Assembly: GCA_963693305.1 (NCBI GenBank) | Contig: OY855913.1 | Location: 19,036,788 to 19,100,787, forward strand | From: Meandrina meandrites | Taxonomy: Eukaryota > Cnidaria > Anthozoa > Scleractinia > Meandrinidae | Reading direction: 5' to 3' | DNA length: 64,000 nt | Part shown: positions 26,701 through 35,938 of the stretch, piece after piece | How the letters are laid out: the number at the start of each line of letters is the position of its first letter | Position numbering within the stretch: position 1 is the stretch's first letter | Translations under genes and position numbers: made by a program | Notes under the pieces: model-generated | Database searches by the model: none | What the model was told of the DNA's origin: nothing | Seen by the model: only the letters and a program-made list of their open reading frames with translations

Positions 26701-29700
26701 ACATATTTGTCCTTTCTGCTGAAATGCCACCACGTAGATAAAGCCTATTGTAATTTGACTCCTAATCCACAGAAAATTAAAAGTCTAGTCTGTAACTCGA
26801 AATGTACATTTTTGCCCTGTCTGATGAAATGCCACCACGTAAATAAATACTAAAATTTTGACAACCGAGTTGAAATACTTACTTCTCGTGAAATACCGTC
26901 ATGTCGATAAAGACTCATTTTCACTCCAGATCAACGTGGAGATGTTAGTTTGTAACTCGAAATATACATTTTTTTCCTTTCCGGTGAAATGCCACCACGT
27001 AGATAAAACCTAATGTTGACTCTATATCCACAGAAAAATGCTAGTCTGTAACTTTGTGTACATTTTTGTTCTTCCTGCTGAAATGACACACGTAGATAAA
27101 GCCCAAAAAGGCTTGTTTGCATCTCCAAATGTACATTTTTATTACATTTTTACCTTTTATTGCGAAATGCCACCACGTAGATAAAGATAATTATGACTTG
27201 AGATCCACAGCAGAATGCTAGCTTGTAACTCGAAATATACATTTTGGTCCTATCTAGTGAATTGCCAGCATGCAGAAAAAGTCTAATTTTGACTCCAGAC
27301 TCACAGAAGAATGCCAGTTTGTAAACCGAAATGTACATTTTTGTCCTTACTGATGAAATGCCACCATCTAGAAAAGCCTTATTTTGACTCTTGATCCACA
27401 GGAAAATGCTAGTTGGAACTCGAAACTTGCATATATTTTTCCTTGTAAAATGCTATAGTTTGAAATTGGAAATGTGCATTTTTGTCCTTTCTGGTGGAAT
27501 GCCATCACATATAGATAGATCCTAATTTTAACTCAAAATCCTCAGAGAAAAAACTAGTTTGTAACTCGAATATAGATATTTTTCATTCTGATGAAATGCA
27601 ACCACGTAGATGAAATCTAGTTATTTTGACTTTAGATTCACAGAAAAAATGTTAGTTTTAACTCGAAATGAACATTTTTGCCTTTTAGTCTCTGGTGAAA
27701 TGCACCACGTAGATAAACCCTAATTTTGATTTCAGATCCACAGTGAAAAGCCAGTCATTAACTCGAAATGTGCATTTTCATCCTTTCTTATGAAATGCCA
27801 TCACTCATGTAAAGCCTAAGTTTGACTCCAGATCCACCGAAAACGCTAGTTTGTAACTCCACATGTACGCTTCTTCCTTTCCGGAATTTTGCGGTAGTCA
27901 CACATTGTTTGTTCTCCCTCTCTATATATATATACATATAGATTTCTCCTTCCTGTTGACCCTTATTTGACCAGTATACTCACTGCAAAGGTTTTTGTAA
28001 CACCATCCTTGTCCACTGGCGCACTTTGTACACGGGGGACCGGGTGTGTAGGGACGCTGTCCAACCACGTTACCGCTGAAAATTAAAAGAAAGGTAACCA
28101 TTAAACAAATAATATTTCCTCTACCAAGCCGAACATTTTCCGTCGTTTCTTTGCTTCAAATTATTTTGCAGCATCCATATAGACAAAGCACGTAAGCGAC
28201 ACACATGCTTTATCTCTCGTACACGACACATTTTACAATGACTGGCAATTTTTTTTTTTTTGCGCGCGCGCTCATTGGTGGCGGCTGGCTATGGTCGTGG
28301 ATCTTAAGTAAAATGGCGTAACCTGTAACACAACGCCAGGTAACTTTCCTAAGCTTCAGAAACTGTCGGACTTTACCAACCAGTGGAAACTGGGACTTGT
28401 GATAAGTGAATTGGTACCTATTGTGTGGAAAATCTGACGAACTCGCCAGCTTCAAGGAGAAAAAAGTAATCTTTCGATCTGTCACCTGCGCGCACGGTTT
28501 CACACCACGGTTTTTCATGGTTTACACTTTTATAGACCATAAAAGTTCGCAATAAAAGTCCAAACTTTGCAGTGAAACCACTTGCCTATGGTTCATGTTT
28601 CCACTTGAGTTTTAAACATTTAACAACGACATTTCTATGATCTATAAGAGTGTAGACTATGGAAAACTGTGGTCGAATTGTTAATTGCCTTCAATTACAA
28701 GGCAATCTGCACATGATTCTTGGACATTCTCTTCCAATAGGCTTCCATAACGATCAATTCAGTACCCATTTGACGTCGTCAAACACCACTCAGAGTTGAC
28801 TATACATGGTCCTCAAAATTTTCAATTTTTGCGAAGGTAAGCGAGGGTTGCACCTTTTCATTTGATATGTTCTCCCATTATCGATATGGTGATGCATAAT
28901 CGCATTGTGGCTTAGTGGATTTCACACTCACCTTGGGTAGTAGTCACACGTCACCACAGTCTCACCAGGAACCCAGGGGTGCGGCCTACCAAAGTATTTG
29001 TCGCACCACTTAAAAGCACAGCCAACTTGTTTGCTTTTTGCCCACACAACCTTTATGAAGAGACGATAAAAACTTTTTCAATGAAATTACATTGCCCCGG
29101 GTTAATTTTCTAACCAATTGCCGTCGTACTAGCCGTGTTTTCTTAAATAACTGCCTTAAGCTATGTTCCCACTAGGCCTAATAAACGGCACGCAATGCAT
29201 GCAGAAGCGATGACGTTTCACAAGGGGTCTTTAAGACTTTTCAGGAAATTTGACAGAAAATTTCAAGAAAGTTAATAAAAATAGCTGACAACTTCTGTGT
29301 TGAATGATTGTTCGACAAAAGTTGCGTTATGTTGCAGGGAGATATCTGATACTGACGACATATTATACAAGGTCAAACGCTGTCTTGAAATTGTTGAGCC
29401 CTTTTGTTTTAAAAAAAATTAAAGATTTCTGTTTACTAAATCTTATAAAACACATCAAATATAATTAGTCTCTTTCACTTATACTTAGAATTAGTCCTTT
29501 CTAACTGCCCGGGAGTATTTTGCTTTAAGTTCTATGCAGTGCTTTCTTGTTGAGTTAAACATGATTTCTTTTCTACTGACGTTTATTCCTGAACAACTTC
29601 TGTGTTGAATGACTGTTTGACAAAAGCTGTGTTATCTTGTAGCGCGACATCCGATACTGATGACATACGATACAAGGTCAAACGCTGTCTTGAAAATGTT

Positions 29701-32177
29701 TAGCCCTTTTCTTTTAAAAAATGTAAAGATTTCTGTTTACTAAATCTAATAAAACACATCAACTATAATTTATGTCTTTCGTTTATACATAGAATCAGTC
29801 CTTTCTAACTGCCCGGGAGTATTTTGCTTTGAGTTCTACGCCGTGATTTCTTGTTGAGTTTTACTTGAATTCTTTTCTACTGACGTTTATCCCTGAAGTT
29901 AGTTCCAAATTCTATTCGGTTCTAGAAAGATCGGTCGATTGCAACAGGCAACAGATCCCGTCCGTCCACTCGCACGACGACAAGAACAAGAACACAAACC
30001 ATGCACCTAGTTCCCAATGCTCTTCCGTTCAATTCAGGGAGTAATCGCGCTCACACCGTAACACCAAAAATTCCATAAATTCCATCGCTTTTTCGCTTTA
30101 CAGCATTAACCGATGACGTCATTATATGACGTCATCGCTTAAAAATGATTAGTCTAATCGCGAAAAAAACATGTTTGTAAATTTTGGTTTTGCATTGCGC
30201 TTGTAGCCGCTGTTGTTAAGTTTCGTGGCGATGTTCTCGCAAATATTCTGCTTTCAACCCATCGCCAATAATTGCCGTTGTATCGCTACATCGGCCCATA
30301 TTTCAACTAAACATTTGTTCTCAAAGTAGGCCCAATTTTGGGTCCTTTTGGGCACTCGCCTCCTCTCCGCATGTCCGGCATTTTGAACGTGTTTCATTTG
30401 ATCATGATTGAAACTACCTAGTGAGGTTGTTTCAATCATGCTCAGAATAAACATGTTTCGATCATAATTCGCGCAACGCACTGTCTGATGTGGACATTTT
30501 TCATAGCGATATATGTTTCATTCGTGATCAGACTAATCATATTTCGGTCTAGTGTGAACACAGTAATAGTCAATTCCTTACATCGTATGGCCCTCTGCAT
30601 TTAAACGTCTCATTAAATGTCTTGTTCAGATTGTTCCAGTAATTTACTGCTACACTCGGGAAATGGCCATCTGACCACTTAAATTAATAGACAAATTGGT
30701 GTACTGAAAAAGAAAATCGCAGTCCCTCTTTACAGCATGCAAGCATTTCATCAGCAGATCAGCCCGATAAACGTTTTACCAACAGACACGTGTGAAGTCT
30801 TCTTGATGTAACTAACCTGCGTGTAATGTCCACACGGCTCTTTGCGGCACATCCAGGAAGGCATCGGGTACGCAAACTTTCCGAACGTGTAATAATTCTT
30901 CTCAATAAACCATCTGCGTACGGAATCCTCCGGGCCGGCTTCTTTGTTTTCAATCCACTTTCCCCACTCACGCGCCAAGTTTTGACCTAGCAATTCAGTG
31001 TAGTAAGCAATACACAAGTTAGTAGAACAAAATTGAGATTTGGCTTTTAGAGCCATTTTGATGTAGTGTCAAAGGTATTCCTTGGTTTTGATTTTCCGCG
31101 TGCTTGAATTGGCGCCGGGTACGTTGTTATTGCTTCGAGTTTCTTATTGGCTCATGATGTTGCTTATGTTTGCTGTTATTGGCTCTTCAGTGTAATTTCT
31201 TTGGTTTGGGTTTTACGACACTCGATGAAAAGCCGCTCTAGAAATATTCTAATAATGACTGACAACAGAATGACTTACACCGTATGGACTATTGACAATT
31301 CTTATTTGCAACTGTGTCTTTATAACTTCACGATAATATTATCTGCTTGTAAGATCTCTCAATACTGCCAACTAGCAAATGAGAACTTAAACTGACAGCG
31401 TTCATTTATGTCTTCCCCCTCTCATTCGGAATAATTTTTCCATTCTTTGCCCAACCCGTGCTAACTGTTTTTCTCTTACCTACAGACTTGCTTCGGAATA
31501 TCTGGTTTGGGTGCCACGCTCCAAACTTGGTAAAGCCATGCATCCATTCACACTTATCCGACCACATTTGGGCCAGGTTACCAAGATCATCATTCCATTC
31601 CTAGCAAACAAGGTAAGAACATACTAGTGTTATATTTCTATACCACAGTTAGGATCAATGACTTTGCCAATTTAATTTATTACGTACGTGTATCTAAAAC
31701 CAACTAGGTATTTAGCGCTAGGCCGTTACCATGAACTCTTAAGAGTACAGATTAAAATGCCACACCGTATCAAGATTACGGCTCATTCAAAAGCCGGATC
31801 TGTGAAAAGGAACGTTTTGGCGCCAAAATCACAGGAAACCCAGTTTCTAAATTTGATCTGGAACGGCTGTTTTCTTGCTGCTCATTGGAGTTAAATATAC
31901 TCTGCCAACCAAATACCAACCAAGGCGAAGTAAACACGACACGCTATACCGACAAGAATGGTAAAGTTGCACAACTCACCAAGTACTCCATGTCCGCTGC
32001 ACTGGGCTGTACTTCTCCTCGGAACTTGTTGTGAAAGTCCACAAACTGCTCTCTTAGCTCGTCACTTAAACGGCACTGAGCAAAATCGCTCGGCCGAGGG
32101 GTCGTGGGGCCCATTCGACTGCCTGTGCTCATTTGTAGAGTCAAGAGCCAGAGGAAGGTACACACCAAGGAAACCAT
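15952..32177 (-). CDS. Gene B: secreted CAP/SCP protein with EGF-like and five ShK modules
   Basis: Thirteen coding exons join in frame into 505 residues: 32177-31980, 31600-31480, 30986-30817, 29050-28932, 28075-27984, 25919-25809, 24862-24770, 20305-20264, 19572-19462, 18925-18821, 17937-17812, 16761-16648, 16067-15952. Residues 1-20 form a signal peptide and about 38-233 a CAP domain (CRISP/GLIPR/SCP family). ShK follows at 235-270, an 8-Cys EGF-like module at 272-315, ShK at 317-352, a Pro/Thr/Lys linker at 354-387, then ShK at 389-429, 431-467 and 469-505. Both CAP signatures are present: GHYTQ|VVW and VVTCDYYP|SGN. The usual GENL is GQNL, so one Glu of the CAP cavity is replaced. CAP proteins are extracellular; roles range from lipid binding to venom and immune functions, and none can be assigned here. 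Every exon from the sixth on is flanked by phase-1 introns. Confidence 0.93.
16648..16761 (-). CDS. Gene B exon 12: ShK module 4
   Basis: Encodes CQDVYNTADCTRWAQNGEC and NCPRSCLVC, the most canonical ShK module in the protein (C.D....C..W...G.C..NP..M...C..SC..C). Confidence 0.94.
16843..16863. repeat. Poly-C tract in gene B intron 11
   Basis: A run of C's in a C-rich stretch (about 16842-16875), just upstream (on the minus strand) of ShK module 4. Likely length-variable. Confidence 0.7.
17545..17734. repeat. (AACG)n microsatellite, ~47 units
   Basis: About 190 bases of near-perfect AACG repeats with one substitution near 17681, in the intron between ShK modules 3 and 4. It is open in several frames on both strands, which produces artefactual open frames. 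Confidence 0.95.
17812..17937 (-). CDS. Gene B exon 11: ShK module 3
   Basis: Encodes CKDEYHSSKQCEVWVNNGLC and NCLNSCGVC, a full six-Cys ShK module with extra residues between Cys3 and Cys4 (KRSSKYYNWM). Donor TGTA|GTAAGA. Confidence 0.92.
18656..18786. repeat. Minisatellite of 9-base units (GTACCGACT type)
   Basis: Tandem units alternate between GTACCGACT and GTACCGAGC variants. It lies in intron 10, ending about 35 bases from the donor of exon 10. Confidence 0.85.
18821..18925 (-). CDS. Gene B exon 10: Pro/Thr-rich linker
   Basis: Encodes a basic Pro/Thr/Lys linker (MPKPKPKPTIPVRTTPKV and on) without cysteine, likely extended and possibly O-glycosylated. Acceptor TCTTTTGCAG, donor GAAG|GTATGC. 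A minisatellite starts about 35 bases into the next intron. Confidence 0.85.
19066..19290 (-). mobile_element. tRNA-derived SINE
   Basis: On the minus strand the head GCGGAGGCCTAATGGTTAGT resembles a tRNA A-box region. GGGTTCGAGCCC is a good B-box. A conserved-looking body follows, containing GTGCCTCTCTCCACCCAGG and CTGCGATGGACTAGCATCCC. A fragment of the same body recurs at 34430-34505. Confidence 0.7.
19462..19572 (-). CDS. Gene B exon 9: ShK module 2
   Basis: Encodes CLDKVGTSTCKWRVQNGHPC and VDCVKTCVC, a canonical six-Cys ShK pattern with CKW....G.C. Donor TGCG|GTATGT. Confidence 0.9.
19586..19941. mobile_element. MITE with TCTCGATTAAACGCC-type ends
   Basis: The left end TACCGTATCTTCTCGATTAA reads into AACGCCGCC. 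The right end GGCGTTTAATCGAGGAAATA is its inverse. AACGCC motifs recur inside. It sits about 14 bases upstream of the acceptor of exon 9. Confidence 0.7.
20264..20305 (-). CDS. Gene B exon 8: EGF-like module, last part (42-base microexon)
   Basis: Encodes KICDQGWYGENCE, the closing C-x8-C loop of the EGF-like module. Acceptor GTCTACAG, donor GAAA|GTGAGC. It is short but fits in phase and completes the cysteine pairing. It is also the exon of which I am least sure. Confidence 0.75.
20615..20767. mobile_element. Near-perfect palindromic MITE
   Basis: The arms (TTATTGACCAAGCGTGAGG... and its inverse) are about 70 bases and almost identical, with a loop of about 15. A damaged second copy lies at 21879-21989. 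Confidence 0.8.
21684..21989. repeat. Damaged palindromic MITEs with an internal telomere-like tract
   Basis: 21684-21721 is a short palindrome (CCCGAGCGGTCAAGATGG and inverse). 21854-21878 is (GGGTTA)4, the metazoan telomere unit. 21879-21989 is a copy of the 20615 MITE whose left end is missing exactly where the telomere-like tract begins. Confidence 0.75.
22257..22550. mobile_element. MITE with 24-base terminal inverted repeats
   Basis: TGCAATTTTGTGTCCAAGTT at the left is mirrored by AACTTGGACACAAAATCGCA at the right. An inner pair (GTGCCCTGACAGAA and inverse) lies at about 22314 and 22451. Confidence 0.7.
22975..23400. repeat. Tandem duplication, ~210-base unit, two copies
   Basis: AAGTTATAG(T)TTTACGGCCAAAG and GTTTGTCG..CG.TGTTTGTC recur with the same order and a spacing of about 210 bases. 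No coding sense is seen. Confidence 0.65.
23828..23933. mobile_element. Small palindromic MITE
   Basis: GGTCTATATGGGAAAAACTG at the left pairs with the inverse of AAGTTTTTTTGCCCATACGG at the right. The loop contains the self-complementary GGCCCTCGGCCTTCGGCC. Confidence 0.6.
23954..24347. mobile_element. TA-flanked MITE with GCGCTTATT motifs
   Basis: The left end CCGTAATGAGTCGATTTAGC and the right end GCTTAATCGAATCATTACGG are inverted, with TA on each side. GGCGCTTATT recurs five or six times inside. No open frame. Confidence 0.8.
24770..24862 (-). CDS. Gene B exon 7: EGF-like module, first part
   Basis: Encodes CPLQCKNGGQLERKTCTCTC and YGKWKGADCS. The C-x3-C-KNGG-...-C-x-C pattern is EGF-like, of the kind that also follows the CAP domain in CLEC18-type proteins. 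1-1 phase exon. Confidence 0.85.
25206..25390. mobile_element. Small MITE with ~30-base inverted ends
   Basis: AATAGGCCATTTCCGAGTTA at the left mirrors AACTCGGAAATGGCCTATT at the right, and the pairing extends into TTTCAAAACG. Confidence 0.75.
25809..25919 (-). CDS. Gene B exon 6: ShK module 1
   Basis: One complete six-Cys module: ECKNFSPKC, then C, HC, MC and LC spaced as in ShK/SXC domains. The middle lacks the usual W...G..C, so this is the most divergent of the five. 1-1 phase exon. Confidence 0.85.
26165..27865. repeat. Satellite array in gene B intron 5, ~95-100 base unit, about 17 copies
   Basis: The units contain GAAATGCCACCACGTAGATA, CTCCAGATCCACAGAAAAAT, and TTTGTAACTCGAAATGTACA followed by TTTTTGTCCTTTCTG. 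They diverge clearly from each other. The array fills most of the intron between the CAP tail and the first ShK exon. Open frames here are artefacts. Confidence 0.9.
27984..28075 (-). CDS. Gene B exon 5: end of CAP domain and hinge
   Basis: Encodes GNVVGQRPYTPGPPCTKC and CxxGQGWCYKNLC, the Cys-rich tail that closes many CAP domains. Acceptor TTTTCAG, donor TGCA|GTGAGT. From this donor onward all introns are phase 1. Confidence 0.9.
28932..29050 (-). CDS. Gene B exon 4: CAP domain C-terminal half
   Basis: Begins VVWAKSKQVGCAFKWC and ends ETVVTCDYYP. This completes the GHYTQVVW signature and most of the second CAP signature. Phase 2 out at CCAAG|GTGAGT. Confidence 0.93.
29286..29905. repeat. 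Tandem duplication, ~307-base unit, two copies
   Basis: AACTTCTGTGTTGAATGA starts each copy (29289 and 29595). TTTCTAACTGCCCGGGAGTA recurs at the same spacing. It is intronic in gene B. Confidence 0.8.
30817..30986 (-). CDS. Gene B exon 3: CAP domain core
   Basis: Encodes GQNLAREWGKWIENKEAGPE, then WFIEKNYY (the conserved W..E...Y with the second cavity Glu) and CGHYTQ at the 3' end. The donor CAG|GTTAGT splits the CAP signature from its last residues. Confidence 0.93.
31480..31600 (-). CDS. Gene B exon 2: CAP domain
   Basis: Encodes EWNDDLGNLAQMWSDKCEWM, the CAP stretch in which W.D.LA..A..W...C is typical, followed by HG (probable cavity His) and a variable loop. Acceptor TTTGCTAG, donor GTAG|GTAAGA, phase 1 out. 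Confidence 0.92.
31980..32177 (-). CDS. Gene B exon 1: signal peptide and start of CAP domain
   Basis: The exon runs from ATG to TACTTG|GTGAGT, 66 codons. MVSLVCTFLWLLTLQMSTGS is a signal peptide. ELREQFVDFHNKFRGEVQPS is the first CAP helix and loop (the family's usual LxxHNxxR region). A plausible acceptor, CTGCACGCAG, lies about 26 bases upstream of the ATG, so the 5' UTR is probably split. Confidence 0.92.
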
Positions 32178-33194
32178 ATTTTGTTCGGTCTAAGCTGTTT
32201 TGTTCCACTGCGTGCAGTTGAAAGCGACAAGTAATACAGTTAAGAACGTGCATCCAGCCTTCCTTTCGCTATTTTAAAATACAACTTGGATAATTTGCTC
32301 AGGGAGGAGTGATCTACTAGACTAAAACTAGACCACTAGTTTTGGCCTAAGGTTATTTCTAATTTAAGTTGTTTCAGAAAGTCTCGCAGGATGGTCAAAT
32401 TTGGTTTAAAACCGTTAATGCACCATTAAGGATAGCGTTTCACGGTCCAATGGACTAAATTTAACTGCCAGACCACAAATAACACAAATGATTTTTAATG
32501 AGGTTCGTGATTACATTTGTGACCAACCGTCAAATGGTCTTAATCCGTCCAATGACTTACATTATTTTTATTGTTTAACTACGCATTAATGAAGGTAATA
32601 TTTTGCCACAAACCGTCAATAAAGAATCAATAGGATTAAACATGACTGCCTACAGCGTCAAATGAATAGAAAATTCAAACTTTTAACCGTCAATCTGCAC
32701 AACGTTAACCGTCAAAATGTTATTATTTTGCTCTAGGGGTTCATGTAGAATGGCATAGCGTAAATATGACAAAAACAGATTTTGATCGAACGTTGACCAA
32801 ATCCGGGTGCTTGACTCCGTCTCCAAGCTAGAAGTACCAAGAAGCTACAAGCTAATTCTCTTACAATTACCAAGAAGTGGTCACTATCTTTACCTGGGCA
32901 CCATCCTATGAATAAACCTTGTACTAGAAGAATGCCGGACTTGTGGCTAACAACCCATATTTGAGGGAAAAGAGCGACGCGGACACTGGAGCCGAGTGTC
33001 CCACAATAATTCAGACAAAAGAGTGTAACCCATTTTCTAAGTTGAAATGCTCAATTTGATGCTTGAAACAATTTTCCTGGACGTAACGGAATTATTAAGA
33101 GCAACCGAATTTATGAAAACTTTATCAATAATTGCAAATAATGTTGTATTATTATTTGCAAAGTAGTTTTGAAAAGAATAAAAGCCCGACTTAC

Positions 33195-33320
33195 CAGACT
33201 TTCTTCAGAATATTTCGCCTTCGAGTTTCGGGTATCCTGAAAGTAGATCTTGCCAGCTGGGAGTTCAGAAGACAATGTGGCCGCTAGCTCGGAGCCAACG
33301 CAAATATATAATGTCCAAAA
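33195..33320 (-). promoter_or_regulatory. Possible gene B promoter and non-coding first exon
   Basis: TTATATATTT on the minus strand (about 33306-33315) looks like a TATA box. A strong donor, AGTCTG|GTAAGT, ends at 33195 about 110 bases downstream, and a good acceptor sits just before the gene B start exon. Together they could form a 5' UTR exon and a 1-kb first intron. This is inference; the stretch also happens to be open in one frame. Confidence 0.35.
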
Positions 33321-34429
33321 CGATAAATTTGCCTAGCTTGTCAACGGTCTGCTTATGCTAATCCAGTCTCTTTGTTTGTAAAATGTCTCGCCGTTTTAAG
33401 AAAGACTGTTTACCTTTTAGCTTGATTGTAAGTCTGCTTTGTTAATTTGTTTTGAATGTTTTTGACGCAATCGGCATGCAGAGATAAAGAAATATCAAAA
33501 CCACAGTTCTAAATTCATAAAGCGTGAAGTTTGTAAAATGGATGAAAGGGCTATTAGGAACTTATTTCACGAACTGGCAAAAGTGTACAGGCAAGAGTTA
33601 CAAGAGGCCGGCGTTTGTTAGAAAACATTTTTTCGTGACTAAGAATGACTGCCGGTTTTAAAGTAAACTCTAAGGTTTGTTCTTTCTTCACCTGGCTGGT
33701 TGAAAGAATTATGCTCTGTTCCGATTTGAAACGCATGGCTGCAGGGCATTCTTTTGACTATTCGATCTGTTGTGTTTCGATTAATATTTTCAGCTGGTCG
33801 TTACACAAATAATCTCAGTGGCAAATTTACGAAAAAAAGGCACGGAAAACTTTTGAAAATACATCTTTGATAACACTAACTTCGTCAAAATCTTAGCCTG
33901 ATACAATACTATTTACAAATATTTGCTTAGTTTGCAATTTGTCGTCAACTTACCACAGCTCATTTGCATCAGTAGAATTAAACTTTTTAAGTTTTACCGT
34001 TTAACGGTAAATCTTTAAGCTCTGTAATCTGGTTGTTTATCACCTACATTTACTTTTAGAGGAACGTTTTGAGCCCTGAGTCGACTACGATAAATAAACT
34101 GGTCGAATGGTCACGGCACAATTTGATCAATTAAACATTGCTGGGCCTCGTTGCGACATGTTGTGGCCAAAACGAACGTATGATATAATCACGTATGTTG
34201 AAATTATGTACATTCCTAACTTCGAGTATTCTGCTCCTTGGTATCACCCTGAGAAAACATGCCCTAAAGTGAAACTTGACTGCAGGTATTATGCTTATAA
34301 TTATGCCGAGAAAATGGCTACCTTCCACCACCACCACGGTGACCAGGTCTGACCTTATAATGACAAACGTTTTTATAAAAATCGCCCTTTAGTTGCTATT
34401 CCAGCACAATAAGTCATTCCCTTTTAACT

Positions 34430-34505
34430 GCGATGGACTAGCATCTCATCCAAGGGTGGAGTAGAAATACTCCTAGTCGCTTCATGCTACTAACAAGACT
34501 AAAGC
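34430..34505 (-). mobile_element. SINE fragment
   Basis: Contains TGCGATGGACTAGCATC and CTAGTCGCTTCATGCTAC, matching the body of the SINE at 19066-19290 but without the tRNA-like head. Confidence 0.55.
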
Positions 34506-35402
34506 CGAAATAATCTCAGGCATGGTCCACTTGTCTAGAACACAGACTTTACCTTTTAACTGTTCGACGCGAATTTTATTTGTTTGGGTACCGGAGCAAA
34601 AAACGGTAAAGGGTACAAGGAAAAAAGATGGGCCAGCAACACCACGTGAAACTTCGGTTTAACTAAACCTTTCTAATTGGTGTGGCCAGATTAAAAGTAG
34701 AAAGAGCCGCGGTTATTGCATAAAACACAACATGATTTTTCAGTCCGCTTCGACTTTATTATTAATAATAATTGCTAAACATGTGAACCTTTTTACAGGA
34801 CTAATTTTAAGTTTATCATGATCATCATCGTCGTCGTTGTCAATATATATTAAGCTTGTTTCGCTTGGTGCAGTCCTTCGCCTCCCGCGCTTCTTTTCCC
34901 CGATAGCTTCTCTGTATATGCTGCCCCAATAATTAGTAATAACATGAATATTCCGTTTCGTTTTATCGAAGATCCATTGTAATGTACTCAAACAAATAAT
35001 CATACATTTTTCTTCATGATTTTTAGTGCTGTACTTTTAAATTAAATCAAGTCTCGCGGCTACAGCGGTCGCAGGCTGTACATTGAACTCTGCGCAAGCC
35101 TCGGAAAGCTGCCATTCCATTAAGTGGGAGTAGGCTTCCGTTAAAAATCTGAAAGTTAAACGAACCGTTTTGAGTAAAGATTCCACTCACAAGATATAAT
35201 CCAATCGTGTTGCAGTGGGTGGGAGAGCTAATTTTTTCTGGCTAGGGAATTTTCTGTCATCCAGGATATTGCTTCATGGGTTCTTACATAGAAGTGAGGC
35301 AAGCGCTGAGGTCTACAACAAGTGAAGACATTTAATATTTCATGAAAGGCGCATCTTGTTATTCGTAATCCGTCTCAAACTTCTCTCATCTAAACTATCC
35401 TG

Positions 35403-35433
<31 letters not shown>

Positions 35434-35759
35434 CTTATTAATTACCTCGTGAGTGTTCTTACCTAGCTTAGCAAACTTTATTTTGGGGTTTCCCTCAATT
35501 ACGGGAGATGACTCCATATCAAAGGGAAGGGGATGCTCGTCGTCTCGCTTAGGGGTGTAAATTATGAATTTTGGCTCTCACTTTAAGTGCTTAGGACAGA
35601 ATACCAAAACTTTAAGCTCTCGCTGTCTCGTTCAGGCTTACACGTGAGGAGTTAAAGAATCATTATACTGTGTTGTAGCGTGTGAACAGGCTCTCTGGTC
35701 GCGGATGAGAAAGAAGAGGGAGGAGTGAGCATATCCCTTTCAACTTACGTTTGTTCAAT

Positions 35760-35938
35760 TCACAGACGGTTCCAGTCGTTCATCTTGATCCTCTGTCCTT
35801 TTATCGTTACTCTCCTTTTTGGCGTACACTTGCGGCAAGTCACGGGGCAGTGAAGTTCCATGAATGCTTTATTTTCCTCCTTTTTTGACTTACAGAATTT
35901 CGCGAATCGACGGCACAAATGAAGGTGATCCTTGCATT
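35760..35938 (-). CDS. Gene C exon 4: ShK module, basic tail, stop
   Basis: 179 bases; encodes ECKDHLHLCRRFAKFC, LHCPVTCRKC and a 24-residue basic tail ending WNRL, then TGA. Confidence 0.92.

Larger units (their letters stand above)
32205..35759. other. Intergenic stretch between genes B and C
   Basis: Apart from the possible promoter and a SINE fragment (34430-34505), I recognise nothing. 32370-32720 repeats ACCGTCAA-type motifs several times. A (TTG)8-like run is at 35410-35433. A plus-strand open frame at 34107-34352 has no motif or splice context. Confidence 0.4.

Noticed and set aside
26052..27338. Several 60-80 residue open frames with similar sequence
   Set aside because: They fall on satellite units; the similarity is that of the DNA repeat.
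26165..27865. CRISPR-like array
   Set aside because: The repeats are diverged, contiguous and of satellite length, with no spacers, in a eukaryotic intron.
33195..33290. Coding exon (ELAATLSSELPAGKIYF frame)
   Set aside because: Open for only about 30 codons, without a good acceptor; better explained as a possible leader exon.
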